A DNA stretch of 64,000 bases from Flavobacteriales bacterium (GTDB lineage Bacteria; Bacteroidota; Bacteroidia; Flavobacteriales_E; Vicingaceae): NCBI GenBank assembly GCA_013359255.1, contig JABWCF010000001.1, forward strand, positions 62,001 to 126,000. Reading direction: 5' to 3'. Every line of letters starts with the position of its first letter. Positions within the stretch are counted from its first letter, which is position 1. The notes beneath the pieces are model-generated. The model worked only from the letters and a program-made list of their open reading frames with translations. It was not told the DNA's origin and searched no databases. The translations under genes and the position numbers were made by a program. Below, piece after piece: positions 43,383 to 52,895 of this stretch.

Positions 43383-45662
43383 ATGCTTCGGCCGTTATTG
43401 ATTTCTGTTTTATTAATGGTTTGCAAGCCATTCTACGCACAAAAAGTTGGGGTAGTATTAAGTGGTGGTGGAGCCAGTGGAGTAGCACATATTGGTGTGC
43501 TTAAGGCATTAGAAGAAAATAATATCCCCATAGATTACATTACTGGCACCTCAATGGGGGCATTAATAGGAGGGCTGTATGCATCGGGATATTCTCCTGC
43601 CGAAATTGAAGAGATATTTCTTTCTGAAAAATTTCAGCAGTGGGCCAAAGGCGAAATAGATACCAAGTACGATTATTTTCTTCGTAAAAAAGAAGACGAT
43701 GCCGGATGGGTAACCTTTAAGTTTAGTTTAGATTCTATTTGGGAAACCAATCTTCCTACCAATTTAATTTCTCCTGTACCCATCGATTTTGCCTTAATGA
43801 AATTAATGGCTCCCGCTGCGGCCGCTGCCAACTATAATTTTGATAGTTTATACATACCTTTTCGTTGTGTTGCTGCCGATTTGGTTAGTCGCAAATCGGT
43901 CGTTTTTAACGAAGGTGATTTGCCCACATTGGTACGTGCTTCGATGACTTATCCTTTTTATATTAAGCCTTTAAAAATAAACGGAAGATTACTTTTTGAC
44001 GGAGGCATTTATAATAATTTCCCTTCCAACGTAATGTACAACGATTTTATGCCCGATTATATTATAGGCAGTAATGTATCATATAACTATCCTGAGCCTG
44101 ACGAAGATAACTTGCTTTCGCAGATAAAAACCATTTTGGTTCATAACACAGATTATAGCTTACAGTGTGAAGCTGGCACTATGATTGAACCGGAAACCAA
44201 CAATGTTTCTGTATTCGATTTTTCTAAGAACAAGGAACTGATTGCAAACGGATATAAAAATACAATAGCAAAAATAGATAGTATTAAAAGTTGTTTTATT
44301 GCCATTGCCAATCCGGAAGAAAGAGAAAAAAAGAGAACAGCTTTCAGAGAGAAACAACCCCCGCTTATTTTCGAAAAAATTTATGCTTCCGGCATAGATA
44401 GTGCCCAATCTAAATACATTATACGTTCTCTCCGGTTTAAAAACGAAAACATGCCTATTAACGAATTAGAACCTTACTACATGAGGCTTAGTTCTGAAGA
44501 TAAGATAAAACAAATTTACCCACAAGCATATTATAACCCGATAACCGGGTTTTACAAGTTAAATATTGATGTAAAAAAAGAAAAAGATTTATTTGTAAGT
44601 TTTGGAGGCAATTTTTCTTCCCGTCCAATAAATCAAGGTTTTGTTGGCTTGCAATATAATTATTTAGGCAGGGTGGCTCTTACACTAAATGCCAACTCCT
44701 ATTTTGGTAAGTTTTACAGTTCCGCTTCGGCCGGTGTTCGGTTAGATTTTAATTTTAGAATACCCATGTATTTGTATTCTCGATTTACGCTTAATAAGTG
44801 GGATTTTTTTAAAAGCAGCAATACATTTTTTGAAGATGTAAAACCCTCTTTTTTAGTTATGGGTGATACATATATTGAGAACGAATTAGCACTTCCTGTA
44901 GGAAATAAGAATAAGTTTTCCTTTGGGGCTACATGGGCCGATTTGAGATACAGTTACTATCAAACGAAACAATTCTTACAAACCGATACCACCGATAAAA
45001 CATCGTTTAGCGGGTACTCTGTTTTTGCCCGTTTTGAAAGAAATTCGTTAGACAGAATTCAATACCCAAGTATAGGAAGTTACCTTGGGGTAAAACTACG
45101 ATTTGTAGAGGGTCAGGAATACACATTGCCGGGTTCTACATCGGTAGAGAAAAAAAACTATTTTTGGGCACACGAGTGGGCCATTGTAAAAATGAAGTAC
45201 GAGAAATATTTTATAAGGAAAAGCCCTATTCGTTTTGGTATTCTTGCAGAGATGGTGTATTCCAATCAGCCATTTTTTGAAAATTACACAGCTACGGTTC
45301 TTGCTGCTTCTGCTTTTCAGCCTATACCGGAGGCCAAAACGTTGTTTCAGGAAAAATTCAGAGCGCATGCATACGGGGCTTTTGGTCTCAAAAATATTTT
45401 TGCATTTACCTCTAAGTTTCACTTGCGGTTAGAGGGCTACGTTTTTCAGCCTTATAACGAAATATGGAGTAGTACTTTAAACAAAGCATTGTATGGCCCC
45501 GATATTTCTATGCGTTATTTTATTGCATCGTCTGCCATAGTGTATCATACCCCGCTTGGTCCTATTGCTCTTAACTTAAACTATTACGATAAGTTTGAAG
45601 ACCACTGGAGTTTGCTGTTCCATTTTGGATTTTTAATTTTTAACAAAAGTGCCTTCGATTAA
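43383..45662 (+). CDS. Patatin-like phospholipase fused to an outer-membrane beta-barrel
   Basis: 759 residues from the ATG at 43383. A signal peptide (1-20, ending FYAQ) is followed by a patatin domain (about 21-310) with the oxyanion loop SGGGASGVAHIG, nucleophile Ser57 in GTSMG and Asp206 in the DGG motif. A POTRA-like segment (about 325-400) then leads into a C-terminal region of alternating beta strands resembling the BamA/surface-antigen barrel (SYLGVKLRFVEGQEY, IALNLNYYDKFEDHW, ending FHFGFLIFNKSAFD). The architecture matches type Vd (PlpD-like) autotransporters. It is expected to act on phospholipids at the cell surface or periplasm. Confidence 0.88.
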   Translation: MLRPLLISVLLMVCKPFYAQKVGVVLSGGGASGVAHIGVLKALEENNIPIDYITGTSMGALIGGLYASGYSPAEIEEIFLSEKFQQWAKGEIDTKYDYFLRKKEDDAGWVTFKFSLDSIWETNLPTNLISPVPIDFALMKLMAPAAAAANYNFDSLYIPFRCVAADLVSRKSVVFNEGDLPTLVRASMTYPFYIKPLKINGRLLFDGGIYNNFPSNVMYNDFMPDYIIGSNVSYNYPEPDEDNLLSQIKTILVHNTDYSLQCEAGTMIEPETNNVSVFDFSKNKELIANGYKNTIAKIDSIKSCFIAIANPEEREKKRTAFREKQPPLIFEKIYASGIDSAQSKYIIRSLRFKNENMPINELEPYYMRLSSEDKIKQIYPQAYYNPITGFYKLNIDVKKEKDLFVSFGGNFSSRPINQGFVGLQYNYLGRVALTLNANSYFGKFYSSASAGVRLDFNFRIPMYLYSRFTLNKWDFFKSSNTFFEDVKPSFLVMGDTYIENELALPVGNKNKFSFGATWADLRYSYYQTKQFLQTDTTDKTSFSGYSVFARFERNSLDRIQYPSIGSYLGVKLRFVEGQEYTLPGSTSVEKKNYFWAHEWAIVKMKYEKYFIRKSPIRFGILAEMVYSNQPFFENYTATVLAASAFQPIPEAKTLFQEKFRAHAYGAFGLKNIFAFTSKFHLRLEGYVFQPYNEIWSSTLNKALYGPDISMRYFIASSAIVYHTPLGPIALNLNYYDKFEDHWSLLFHFGFLIFNKSAFD

Positions 45663-45692
45663 TTTGGGTATGGTTTTTGAAATTTATTTTTC

Positions 45693-46160
45693 ATGAAAGC
45701 ATTAATTATTCTATGTGGCACATTAATTTTTGCAGCCTGCCATTCCAAAAAAAATATAAATCAAACGGATGTTTCTACTGAAAATATTTTTTTTACGATT
45801 GAAAGAACTCCTTGTTATGGAACGTGCGAAAATTACAAACTCATTATTTATACCAACGGATATTGTATTTACGAAGGAAAAAACTTTGTAGAAAAAATAG
45901 GAAAATATGAGTCTGTAATGGATGCCGGAAAAATTGAATTAATAGAAAAGAAAGCCACAGAAATTAATTATTTTTCATTAGAGAATAGTTACAATCACCC
46001 GGGAATAACCGATATACCTGCTACTATTACAGAACTCAATGTAAACGGGAAGAACAAAAAAATAGAAAACCGCTATCAGGCTCCTCAAGAACTAAAAGAG
46101 TTTGAACTTTTTGTAGAAGGTATTATGAATGAATTACCTTGGAAAAAGTGCAAAGAATAA
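45693..46160 (+). CDS. DUF6438 lipoprotein
   Basis: 155 residues. The lipobox FAAC (Cys16) ends a short signal peptide. The mature part carries the DUF6438 pattern: ERTPCYGTCENYKLIIYTNG, then GKNFVEKIGKY. Function is unknown. It lies 30 bp after the patatin gene and is convergent with a TPR-PD40 gene (1 bp between stops). Confidence 0.8.
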   Translation: MKALIILCGTLIFAACHSKKNINQTDVSTENIFFTIERTPCYGTCENYKLIIYTNGYCIYEGKNFVEKIGKYESVMDAGKIELIEKKATEINYFSLENSYNHPGITDIPATITELNVNGKNKKIENRYQAPQELKEFELFVEGIMNELPWKKCKE

Positions 46161-46161
46161 A

Positions 46162-47796
46162 TTAGGGTGTATGGGGCAAATCAAACACTTTTTCCATTAC
46201 AAAAGTCCTTTCGGTAGTGTAGGGGATATACATCTCTTCTGTTACCGATTTGTGGCCAAAGGCTGAGGCAGTAACTTTATATTTTTTATCTCCAGTTAGA
46301 GTTATAAAATATTCCCTGCTTTCATCATCGGTTTCTATAGCAAATACGGTTTTGCCTGTTTCAGAGTCGGTAATTTCTATTTTTGGAATGTTGGTGAGAG
46401 ACGTGTCGTTTATTAATACCTTACCTTTTAAGATAGAAAGTTTTGCTCCCATTCCCTGCATGATGTCATAATTAGAGAAATCTATTTCATAAAGGTCTCT
46501 TTCGCCCATTCCTTCTGGCCTAATGGAGGAGTAATAGGCTGTTTTATAATCGGCCGAAAGTACAAAATGCAAGTCATCATCAATGGTATTAATGGGGTAT
46601 CCGAGGTTCATTGGTTCTGTCCATGTGCTGTCGTCATTCATTCTGGACATAAAAATATCGTATCCGCCCATGCTTTTATTTCCTTTAGAACTAAAAAATA
46701 AAGTTTTTCCATCGGGGTGAATAAAAACAGAAATTTCGTCTTCTTTCGAATTAATGACCGGGCCAAGGTTTTTGGGTTCTGTCCAGTTGTATTTAGAAAT
46801 GCGCTTGCTCATATAAATATCGGCATGGCCTACTGAGCCTTTTGGGCGTTCGCTTACAAAATAGAGTGTTTTTCCATCTGGACTAAGGCTTGCAGAGCTT
46901 TCAAAATAACTGGAATTAATAGTTTTGCTCAATGGCTTGGGTGTACTCCATTTGTTAGAACTTACAGAAATTTTTGAAAGAAAGATATCGCCAATGTAAA
47001 GATTCCCATCGTTTCGGTATACAAATATCATAGAGCCGTCTTTCGAAATTCCCAAACTGGCATCATGCCCTACGGTATTTATTTTGCCTGGAATAGGTTC
47101 TGCCTCCGACCATGCACCTTCTTTTTCATCGAAGTGAGAAATGTAAATATCTTCGAAATATTTATTGTCGCTCTTTTCATCTACTTTCCCACCTTGTGTA
47201 TCGGGTCTGCGTGAGGTGAAAATCATCGTTTTTCCATCGGCAGTAATGGAGGGGGAATAATCGTCAAAACGAGAGTTTACATTTTCGCCCAAATTTTTAA
47301 GCGAAACATTTAATGGTTTGGATATTTGTAGTTTGGCTTCGTTTATCTGTGCAATATAATGGTCTGCATGGGTTTGTTTTAATAGAGCAGGTTTTGCCGT
47401 AGCTTTAAATTTTTCGAATGCCAAGAGGGCCTCATCAAGTTGCCCGTTTCGGTGCAAAGACATTCCATACCAGAAATAGGCTTGTTTATCTACTTTTTCA
47501 TTTAGAGAAAGAGCATTTTTAAAGTACTCTACCGCTAATTCTTTGTTGTTAATAGCGTAATGACATTCGGCAATACGATAGTTAACGGTTGCGTTTTTGG
47601 GTACATCTCGGTGTACTTCTCTGAAAAGATTTAGCGCAACACGAGGATTTCCGTTTAAATATTCATGTCGAGCCTGCGACATTTTTATTTTATGCTTTCC
47701 TTTTATTTTTTTTGAAGCCGTTTCTTCTGCCTGCGAAAAAGCCGAAGGAATAGCAACAAAAAGAAAAAATGTAATTATTATCAGAAAAGCTCTCAT
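46162..47796 (-). CDS. TPR-PD40 envelope protein (fourth paralogue)
   Basis: A 544-residue exported protein. It has a signal peptide (1-21, ending AFSQ), TPR helices (about 40-150; YRIAECHYAINNKELAVEY), a PD40 propeller (about 165-440; MIFTSRRPDT, TLYFVSERPKG, TLFFSSKGNKSMGGYD) and a short regulatory-like beta domain at the C-terminus. It lacks an OmpA-type domain and so resembles the 509-residue paralogue at 17-19 kb. It has its own -7 element and is not in an operon. The function is unknown. Confidence 0.8.
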   Translation of the reverse strand: MRAFLIIITFFLFVAIPSAFSQAEETASKKIKGKHKIKMSQARHEYLNGNPRVALNLFREVHRDVPKNATVNYRIAECHYAINNKELAVEYFKNALSLNEKVDKQAYFWYGMSLHRNGQLDEALLAFEKFKATAKPALLKQTHADHYIAQINEAKLQISKPLNVSLKNLGENVNSRFDDYSPSITADGKTMIFTSRRPDTQGGKVDEKSDNKYFEDIYISHFDEKEGAWSEAEPIPGKINTVGHDASLGISKDGSMIFVYRNDGNLYIGDIFLSKISVSSNKWSTPKPLSKTINSSYFESSASLSPDGKTLYFVSERPKGSVGHADIYMSKRISKYNWTEPKNLGPVINSKEDEISVFIHPDGKTLFFSSKGNKSMGGYDIFMSRMNDDSTWTEPMNLGYPINTIDDDLHFVLSADYKTAYYSSIRPEGMGERDLYEIDFSNYDIMQGMGAKLSILKGKVLINDTSLTNIPKIEITDSETGKTVFAIETDDESREYFITLTGDKKYKVTASAFGHKSVTEEMYIPYTTERTFVMEKVFDLPHTP

Positions 47797-47821
47797 TAGT
47801 TTAAGTTTTTAGGATTGCATA

Positions 47822-47829
47822 CAAATATA
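47822..47829 (-). promoter_or_regulatory. Predicted -7 element for the fourth TPR-PD40 gene
   Basis: TATATTTG on the minus strand lies 25 bp upstream of the ATG at 47796, in the 63-bp gap after mqnA. Confidence 0.45.
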
Positions 47830-47859
47830 ATAAATTATGAATTTACAGGCCGAGAATAA

Positions 47860-48606
47860 TTAAAATGCTGATAGTTTATCGATAAAAAGTTTTAGTGCTT
47901 GTTTTTTTTGTGCATCGAAAAGGTAGCTGATGTTGTTCTTCAAATAAGATTCTGTTGTTTTTTTAAATTCATTATTAAAAGGGCAAGAGGAAATAGCTTC
48001 GCTTATGTTCTGAATTCCAAGTTGAAGAGCATTGGTAAAATCGTTTAAAAAGGTTTCTGAAATATTTTTATTGGCAACCCAAACGGCAAATACAAAGGGT
48101 AAGCCGGTTAGTTTTTTCCATTCTTCTGCCAAATCGTATTGGTATGGATATCTTTTAGCCATTAATAAGGCTCTGTCGCCAATAATTAAAGAAGCGGTAT
48201 TTTTTTTGTAATCTTTCGTGTAATCTGGGCCCGTGTTAATGTAGGTAAAATTTTTACTCCAAAGTTCTTTCGCTAAAATTTTTATCAGGTTGTTAGATGT
48301 TTTCGATTGATAATCGAGTTCTACAGATTCAATTTCATGAAGTGGTACATCGGATAGGAGAAGTACACTTTTTACAGTATTTTCGGCCCCTATGCAATAA
48401 TCGGTAACTATGTTAAACCCCGAAAGTGTGGTTAATTCGGCCACGGGCACTAATCCAATGTTTGCTTGGCCTCGTTTCAGCACTTCGGCACATTGTGACG
48501 GAATATTTTTTATGATATTAATTTTTTCTTTTAAAGGGCTGTTTTCTAGTCCGTATATAAAGGGCAATGTGTTTAAATACGAAACGAGAGAGATGTTTTC
48601 TTTCAT
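47860..48606 (-). CDS. mqnA: Chorismate dehydratase MqnA (futalosine menaquinone pathway)
   Basis: 248 residues from the ATG at 48606. MqnA converts chorismate to 3-enolpyruvylbenzoate, the entry step of the futalosine route to menaquinone. The sequence opens with ISLVSYLNTLPFIYGL and continues with CAEVLKRGQANIGLVPVAEL, TVKSVLLLSD, TASLIIGDRAL and LPFVFAVWVANK, all typical of the family. The ATG overlaps the stop of the EI24 gene by 3 bases (ATGA), so their translation is coupled. Other mqn genes are not in the window. Confidence 0.92.
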   Translation of the reverse strand: MKENISLVSYLNTLPFIYGLENSPLKEKINIIKNIPSQCAEVLKRGQANIGLVPVAELTTLSGFNIVTDYCIGAENTVKSVLLLSDVPLHEIESVELDYQSKTSNNLIKILAKELWSKNFTYINTGPDYTKDYKKNTASLIIGDRALLMAKRYPYQYDLAEEWKKLTGLPFVFAVWVANKNISETFLNDFTNALQLGIQNISEAISSCPFNNEFKKTTESYLKNNISYLFDAQKKQALKLFIDKLSAF

Positions 48607-49397
48607 GCGTTTTGGTTTTCTGATTGTTGAACGGATATGGTTCCGGCTACTACCGATACAATGGCTGCAAATCCGGCTAAACTGATGCCACAAAATGGAA
48701 TAAGCATGAAAAGCGAGAACACAAATCCATTTGAAATGGCCAACCCTTTTCTTTTTTTCATAAATAAAACGCTTTTTGAAATACTCATTTTTCTGCGTTC
48801 GAGATTATAATCTAAAAAAGCAAATCCGTAAAAATAGGAGGCAATGAAAAACATGGCAAAAGGCATTAAAAAACCAATTACAGGAATAAAACTTAGAATA
48901 AAAGTAGCCACAGAGTACAGTGTTTGCAAAAGCATATTGCGAAGGGAAATGATTATACCACGAATAACATTGCGAACGAATTCATCGGTATTAAAGGGGT
49001 ACACTTTTCCTGTTATTTTTTCTTCGCATTTTTCCGAGAGGAACGCCAAAACCGGTGATAGTAAAATAAGCACAATATATCCTCCAAAGTAGGCGAACAC
49101 TAAAAAATAAAGTATTTTAAAAACAAACCAAACAAACCAATATAAAAAGACCGGAATCCATGAATTTTCAGAATGGTTTCCTATGCCAATCCAGTTAGTA
49201 ATATATTCAAACACGTTTTCCGATAAGCTGCTTATAAAGGCATATCCTCCAAAAAAAAGCAGTACATTTAAAAAAATAGGAAACAAAAAGTACAGCCATA
49301 AATGGGTGGAAAATATCAGTTCAATGGCTTTAAAATAAGAATGGAAACCCATTTTAAAATAATCCCACTGAGAATTTATTCTGTTCACTTCCATCAA
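48603..49397 (-). CDS. EI24-domain integral membrane protein
   Basis: 264 residues with about six hydrophobic helices (for example LWLYFLFPIFLNVLLFFGGYAF, near residues 33-54, and FVFKILYFLVFAYFGGYIVLI). The pattern AFLSEKCEEKITGKVYPFN and FLDYNLERRKMSISKSV, where a helix is followed by a basic loop, matches the EI24/CysZ-like family. CysZ is a sulfate permease, but most Bacteroidota members are uncharacterised. The gene is translationally coupled to mqnA and divergent from purB across 51 bp. Confidence 0.8.
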   Translation of the reverse strand: MMEVNRINSQWDYFKMGFHSYFKAIELIFSTHLWLYFLFPIFLNVLLFFGGYAFISSLSENVFEYITNWIGIGNHSENSWIPVFLYWFVWFVFKILYFLVFAYFGGYIVLILLSPVLAFLSEKCEEKITGKVYPFNTDEFVRNVIRGIIISLRNMLLQTLYSVATFILSFIPVIGFLMPFAMFFIASYFYGFAFLDYNLERRKMSISKSVLFMKKRKGLAISNGFVFSLFMLIPFCGISLAGFAAIVSVVAGTISVQQSENQNA

Positions 49398-49448
49398 TAA
49401 TTATGTAATTTCGTATTTTATTGTAGTTTACAAAATAAAGAAAATATC

Positions 49449-50798
49449 ATGCAATTTGCACTGTTAAACATTTCTCCGATAGATGGGCGATATCATAATC
49501 AAACCAAAGAATTAAGTAAGTATTTTTCGGAATATGCTCTTATAAAATACAGAATAAGAGTAGAAATAGAATATTTTATAGCCTTGTGCGAAATACCTCT
49601 GCCTCAATTAAAAGATTTTGATAAAACCCAATACCCAGCCCTTAAAGAAATATACACCTCTTTTACACCGGAAGAGGCGATGGTGGTAAAAGAAATTGAG
49701 AAAACCACCAACCATGATGTAAAAGCGGTGGAATATTACATTAAAAAGCAATTAGAAAATCTTGGATTAAAAAAATATTCTGAGTTTGTGCATTTTGGGT
49801 TAACCTCTCAGGATATTAATAATACAGCCATTCCGCTAAGTATTAAAGAAGCGATGAATGAAGTGTACTTCCCTGTGCTGAAAGAAATAACAGAACAGAT
49901 AAAACAGTTTTCGCACGAGTGGAAACATATATCCATGCTAGCCCGCACGCATGGGCAGCCCGCATCGCCCACTACTATGGGAAAAGAAATGTATGTTTTT
50001 GTCGAAAGAATAGAAGCCCAGATTAATTTGATAAGTACAATTCCGTACTCTGCAAAATTCGGAGGAGCTACCGGAAATTTTAATGCTCACACCGTTGCAT
50101 TTCCTCAGGTAAACTGGGTAGATGTGGCTAACCATTTTGTAAATCATACCCTTCAACTTCACCGTTCGCAAACTACCACCCAGATAGAACACTACGATAA
50201 CATGGCGGCCTTGTTCGATGCCTTAAAAAGAATAAACACTATTTTACTCGATTTAAATCGCGATATGTGGACGTACATTTCTATGGATTATTTTAAGCAA
50301 AAAATAAAAGAAGGAGAGGTGGGTTCCTCTGCTATGCCGCACAAGGTAAATCCTATTGATTTTGAAAACTCTGAAGGAAATATTGGAATTGCAAACGCAT
50401 TGTACGAACATTTAAGTGCCAAACTACCCGTTTCCAGGTTGCAACGCGATTTAACCGACTCTACCGTTTTGCGTGTAGTGGGTACGCCTTTGTCGCACAG
50501 CCTCATTGCTCTATACTCATTAAAAAAAGGATTGAGCAAACTATTGCTCAACAAACAAAAAATAGACGAAGACTTGGAAAATAACTGGGCTGTAGTAGCC
50601 GAGGCAATTCAAACCATTTTGCGCAGAGATGGTTTTGATAATCCTTACGAACTGTTAAAGAATCTTACTAGAAAAAATGAAAAAATAAATGCTCAACATT
50701 TACGCGAATTTATAGATTCGCTAGATGTTCCTAATGCAACCAAAACAGAGTTAAAAAAAATTACACCACATAATTATACCGGTACGATTTCTTTTTAA
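49449..50798 (+). CDS. purB: Adenylosuccinate lyase
   Basis: A 449-residue fumarase/aspartase-superfamily enzyme acting twice in purine synthesis (SAICAR to AICAR, and adenylosuccinate to AMP). The superfamily signature GSSAMPHKVNPIDFE contains the catalytic Ser, TSQDINNTA is the substrate loop, and ARTHGQPASPTTMGKE holds the general-acid His. The LNISPIDGRYHNQTKELSKYF opening is that of the E. coli-type PurB. It is followed after 27 bp by a glycosyltransferase gene. Confidence 0.95.
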   Translation: MQFALLNISPIDGRYHNQTKELSKYFSEYALIKYRIRVEIEYFIALCEIPLPQLKDFDKTQYPALKEIYTSFTPEEAMVVKEIEKTTNHDVKAVEYYIKKQLENLGLKKYSEFVHFGLTSQDINNTAIPLSIKEAMNEVYFPVLKEITEQIKQFSHEWKHISMLARTHGQPASPTTMGKEMYVFVERIEAQINLISTIPYSAKFGGATGNFNAHTVAFPQVNWVDVANHFVNHTLQLHRSQTTTQIEHYDNMAALFDALKRINTILLDLNRDMWTYISMDYFKQKIKEGEVGSSAMPHKVNPIDFENSEGNIGIANALYEHLSAKLPVSRLQRDLTDSTVLRVVGTPLSHSLIALYSLKKGLSKLLLNKQKIDEDLENNWAVVAEAIQTILRRDGFDNPYELLKNLTRKNEKINAQHLREFIDSLDVPNATKTELKKITPHNYTGTISF

Positions 50799-50825
50799 AA
50801 CAAAAAAATAAAAAAGATTTCTAAA

Positions 50826-51695
50826 ATGAAAGTTTGCGGATTTACCATTATACGAAATGCAGTAAAGTTCGATTATCCGGTGGTAGAGTCCATTACTTCG
50901 GTACTTCCTCTGTGCGATAAATTTATTGTTTCCATCGGAAATTGCACAGATGGAACATTAGGCCTCATTCAATCTATTCCTTCCGATAAAATTCAAATCA
51001 TTCATTCGGTGTGGGATGATGACTTACGTGAAGGAGGAAAGGTGCTTGCCGTTGAAACCAATAAAGCATTTGATGCGATACCCGATGAGTATACCTGGGC
51101 TATTTACATTCAAAGCGATGAACTGATTCATGAAAAATATTTCGAAACCATAAAATCGGCAATGAAAAAATATGCAAACCATTCCAAGGTAGAGGGTTTG
51201 CTGTTTAAATACCGGCATTTCTATGGCTCTTACGATTATGTGGGAGATAGCAGAAAATGGTACAGAAAAGAAATAAGAGTCATAAAAAACAATAAGCAAA
51301 TCCGATCGTACAAAGATGCCCAAGGATTTAGAAAAAATAACCAAAAACTAAGAGTAAAACCCATAGAGGCATACATTTACCATTATGGATGGGTAAAACA
51401 CCCCAAATATCAGCAAGCTAAACAAGAACACTTTCATAAAATGTGGCATGATGATGAATGGGTAAAAAAAAACATTAAAATAACAGATGAGTTTGACTAT
51501 ACTGCCATAGATATTTTAAAAAGATTTGAAGAAACTCATCCCAACGTAATGCAAGAAAGAGTAAATAAAATAAATTGGAAGTTTAGTTTCGATCCTACTC
51601 AAATAAAACTGCCCTTAAAACTTAAAATTCTTCATTGGATAGAAAAGAAAATAGGGTGGAAAGTAGGCGAATACAAAAACTACAAAATTACTTAG
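50826..51695 (+). CDS. GT2-like glycosyltransferase
   Basis: 289 residues. The N-terminus KVCGFTIIRNAVKFDYPVVES, followed by CDKFIVSIGNCTDGT and WAIYIQSDELIHE (in the DxD position, with Ser-Asp-Glu), fits a GT-A glycosyltransferase of family 2. The rest is basic and helical, with no transmembrane helix, so it is probably a cytoplasmic or peripheral enzyme. The sugar and acceptor are unknown. It lies between purB and tatA, all on the same strand. Confidence 0.75.
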   Translation: MKVCGFTIIRNAVKFDYPVVESITSVLPLCDKFIVSIGNCTDGTLGLIQSIPSDKIQIIHSVWDDDLREGGKVLAVETNKAFDAIPDEYTWAIYIQSDELIHEKYFETIKSAMKKYANHSKVEGLLFKYRHFYGSYDYVGDSRKWYRKEIRVIKNNKQIRSYKDAQGFRKNNQKLRVKPIEAYIYHYGWVKHPKYQQAKQEHFHKMWHDDEWVKKNIKITDEFDYTAIDILKRFEETHPNVMQERVNKINWKFSFDPTQIKLPLKLKILHWIEKKIGWKVGEYKNYKIT

Positions 51696-51700
51696 CTTTG
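51693..51700 (+). promoter_or_regulatory. Predicted -7 element upstream of tatA
   Basis: TAGCTTTG matches TAnnTTTG and ends 14 bp before the ATG at 51715, overlapping the stop of the preceding glycosyltransferase gene. No -33 TTG is seen. Confidence 0.45.
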
Positions 51701-51714
51701 CCCCAAAAAAAAGT

Positions 51715-51945
51715 ATGAATCACACCGTATTACTTTTCTTTAATCTTGGAGGAGGCGAACTTTTTGTAATACTCCTCTTTATTATTATTTTTTTTGGAGC
51801 AAAAAAAATTCCGGAGCTGGCACGCGGTCTGGGTAAAGGTATTCGCGAATTTAAAAACGCTACCAGCGATATCCAAAAAGAAATAAGAAACAATGCATCT
51901 AATCCACTTGATGATATTGATATTACCAAAGATTTAAAAGACTAG
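51715..51945 (+). CDS. tatA: Twin-arginine translocase subunit TatA/TatE
   Basis: 76 residues. One transmembrane helix (about 13-30) is followed by the hallmark FFGAKKIPELARGLGKGIREF amphipathic helix and an acidic, Asn-rich tail. This is the pore-forming subunit of the Tat protein export system. tatC is not adjacent. Its stop is 1 bp before the antiporter ATG, so the two genes are coupled. Confidence 0.9.
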   Translation: MNHTVLLFFNLGGGELFVILLFIIIFFGAKKIPELARGLGKGIREFKNATSDIQKEIRNNASNPLDDIDITKDLKD

Positions 51946-51946
51946 T

Positions 51947-52891
51947 ATGTTAGATTGGCTACTCCTTGTTGCAGGTCTTGTTTTGCTTATATTCAGTGGC
52001 GAAGCCCTTGTAAAAGGTGCCGTTGGAGTAGCTATCAAATATAAGGTTTCTACCTTAGTGATAGGTATGACTATTGTATCTGCCGGCACATCAGCCCCCG
52101 AACTTTTTGTTAGTTTAAAAGCCGCATTAGAAGGGCATCCCGAAATTTCAGTGGGCAATGTGGTAGGGTCTAATATCGCTAATATCTCAATAATACTAGG
52201 TTTAACTGCTTTAATTTTCCCTATTCGTATTCAATTAGCTACTCTGCGTTTAGACTGGCCCGCTATGTTCATTGCCTCCATTTTGCTCTACCTTTTTTCT
52301 TTAAATGAAATAATAGGATTTTGGGAAGGTGTAGTTTTTGTTCTTTTTGTAATCTCTTTTTCTGTTTATATTATTGTACAATCGAAAAAAAATAATGCAA
52401 CAGAAAGTAATCAGGAGGCTGACGAAATAATAGAATCGGCCAAAGGAACAGCCTTTTTAAAAGCTGTTTTTTTTATAATCATAGGATGTGTAGGGTTAGT
52501 GTTTGGCTCAGAGTTTTTGCTCAAGGGAGCCGTAGGCATTGCAAAAGGGTACGGAATAAGCGAAAGAATTATAGGTCTTACTCTTGTTGCCTTTGGCACC
52601 AGTGTCCCCGAATTAATTACTTCCTGCGTAGCAGCTTTTAGAAAGCAATCCGATATTGCTATTGGAAATCTTATCGGTTCAAACCTTTTTAACATTCTTT
52701 TTATTTTAGGCACTACTGCGGTAATTAAAGACATTCCAATCTCCAAGAGTTCTTTCTTTACAGATATATATTTTATGTTAGGCGTATCTTTTTTAATCTT
52801 CCCTCTTATGTTTTTTGGTCTTAAATTAAATCGCATAAAAGGAGCCATTCTATTTTTATACTATATAACTTACGTTTTTCTACTTTTTTAG
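51947..52891 (+). CDS. Calcium/sodium antiporter (CaCA family, YrbG-like)
   Basis: A 314-residue membrane protein with about ten helices in two inverted halves. Each half contains an alpha repeat: VSAGTSAPELFVSLKAALEG with GNVVGSNIANI, and VAFGTSVPELITSC with GNLIGSNLFNI. The Glu in the SAPEL/SVPEL motifs is the cation ligand. It exports Ca2+ in exchange for Na+ or H+. A C9 tract begins 5 bp after its stop. Confidence 0.92.
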   Translation: MLDWLLLVAGLVLLIFSGEALVKGAVGVAIKYKVSTLVIGMTIVSAGTSAPELFVSLKAALEGHPEISVGNVVGSNIANISIILGLTALIFPIRIQLATLRLDWPAMFIASILLYLFSLNEIIGFWEGVVFVLFVISFSVYIIVQSKKNNATESNQEADEIIESAKGTAFLKAVFFIIIGCVGLVFGSEFLLKGAVGIAKGYGISERIIGLTLVAFGTSVPELITSCVAAFRKQSDIAIGNLIGSNLFNILFILGTTAVIKDIPISKSSFFTDIYFMLGVSFLIFPLMFFGLKLNRIKGAILFLYYITYVFLLF

Positions 52892-52895
52892 AATG

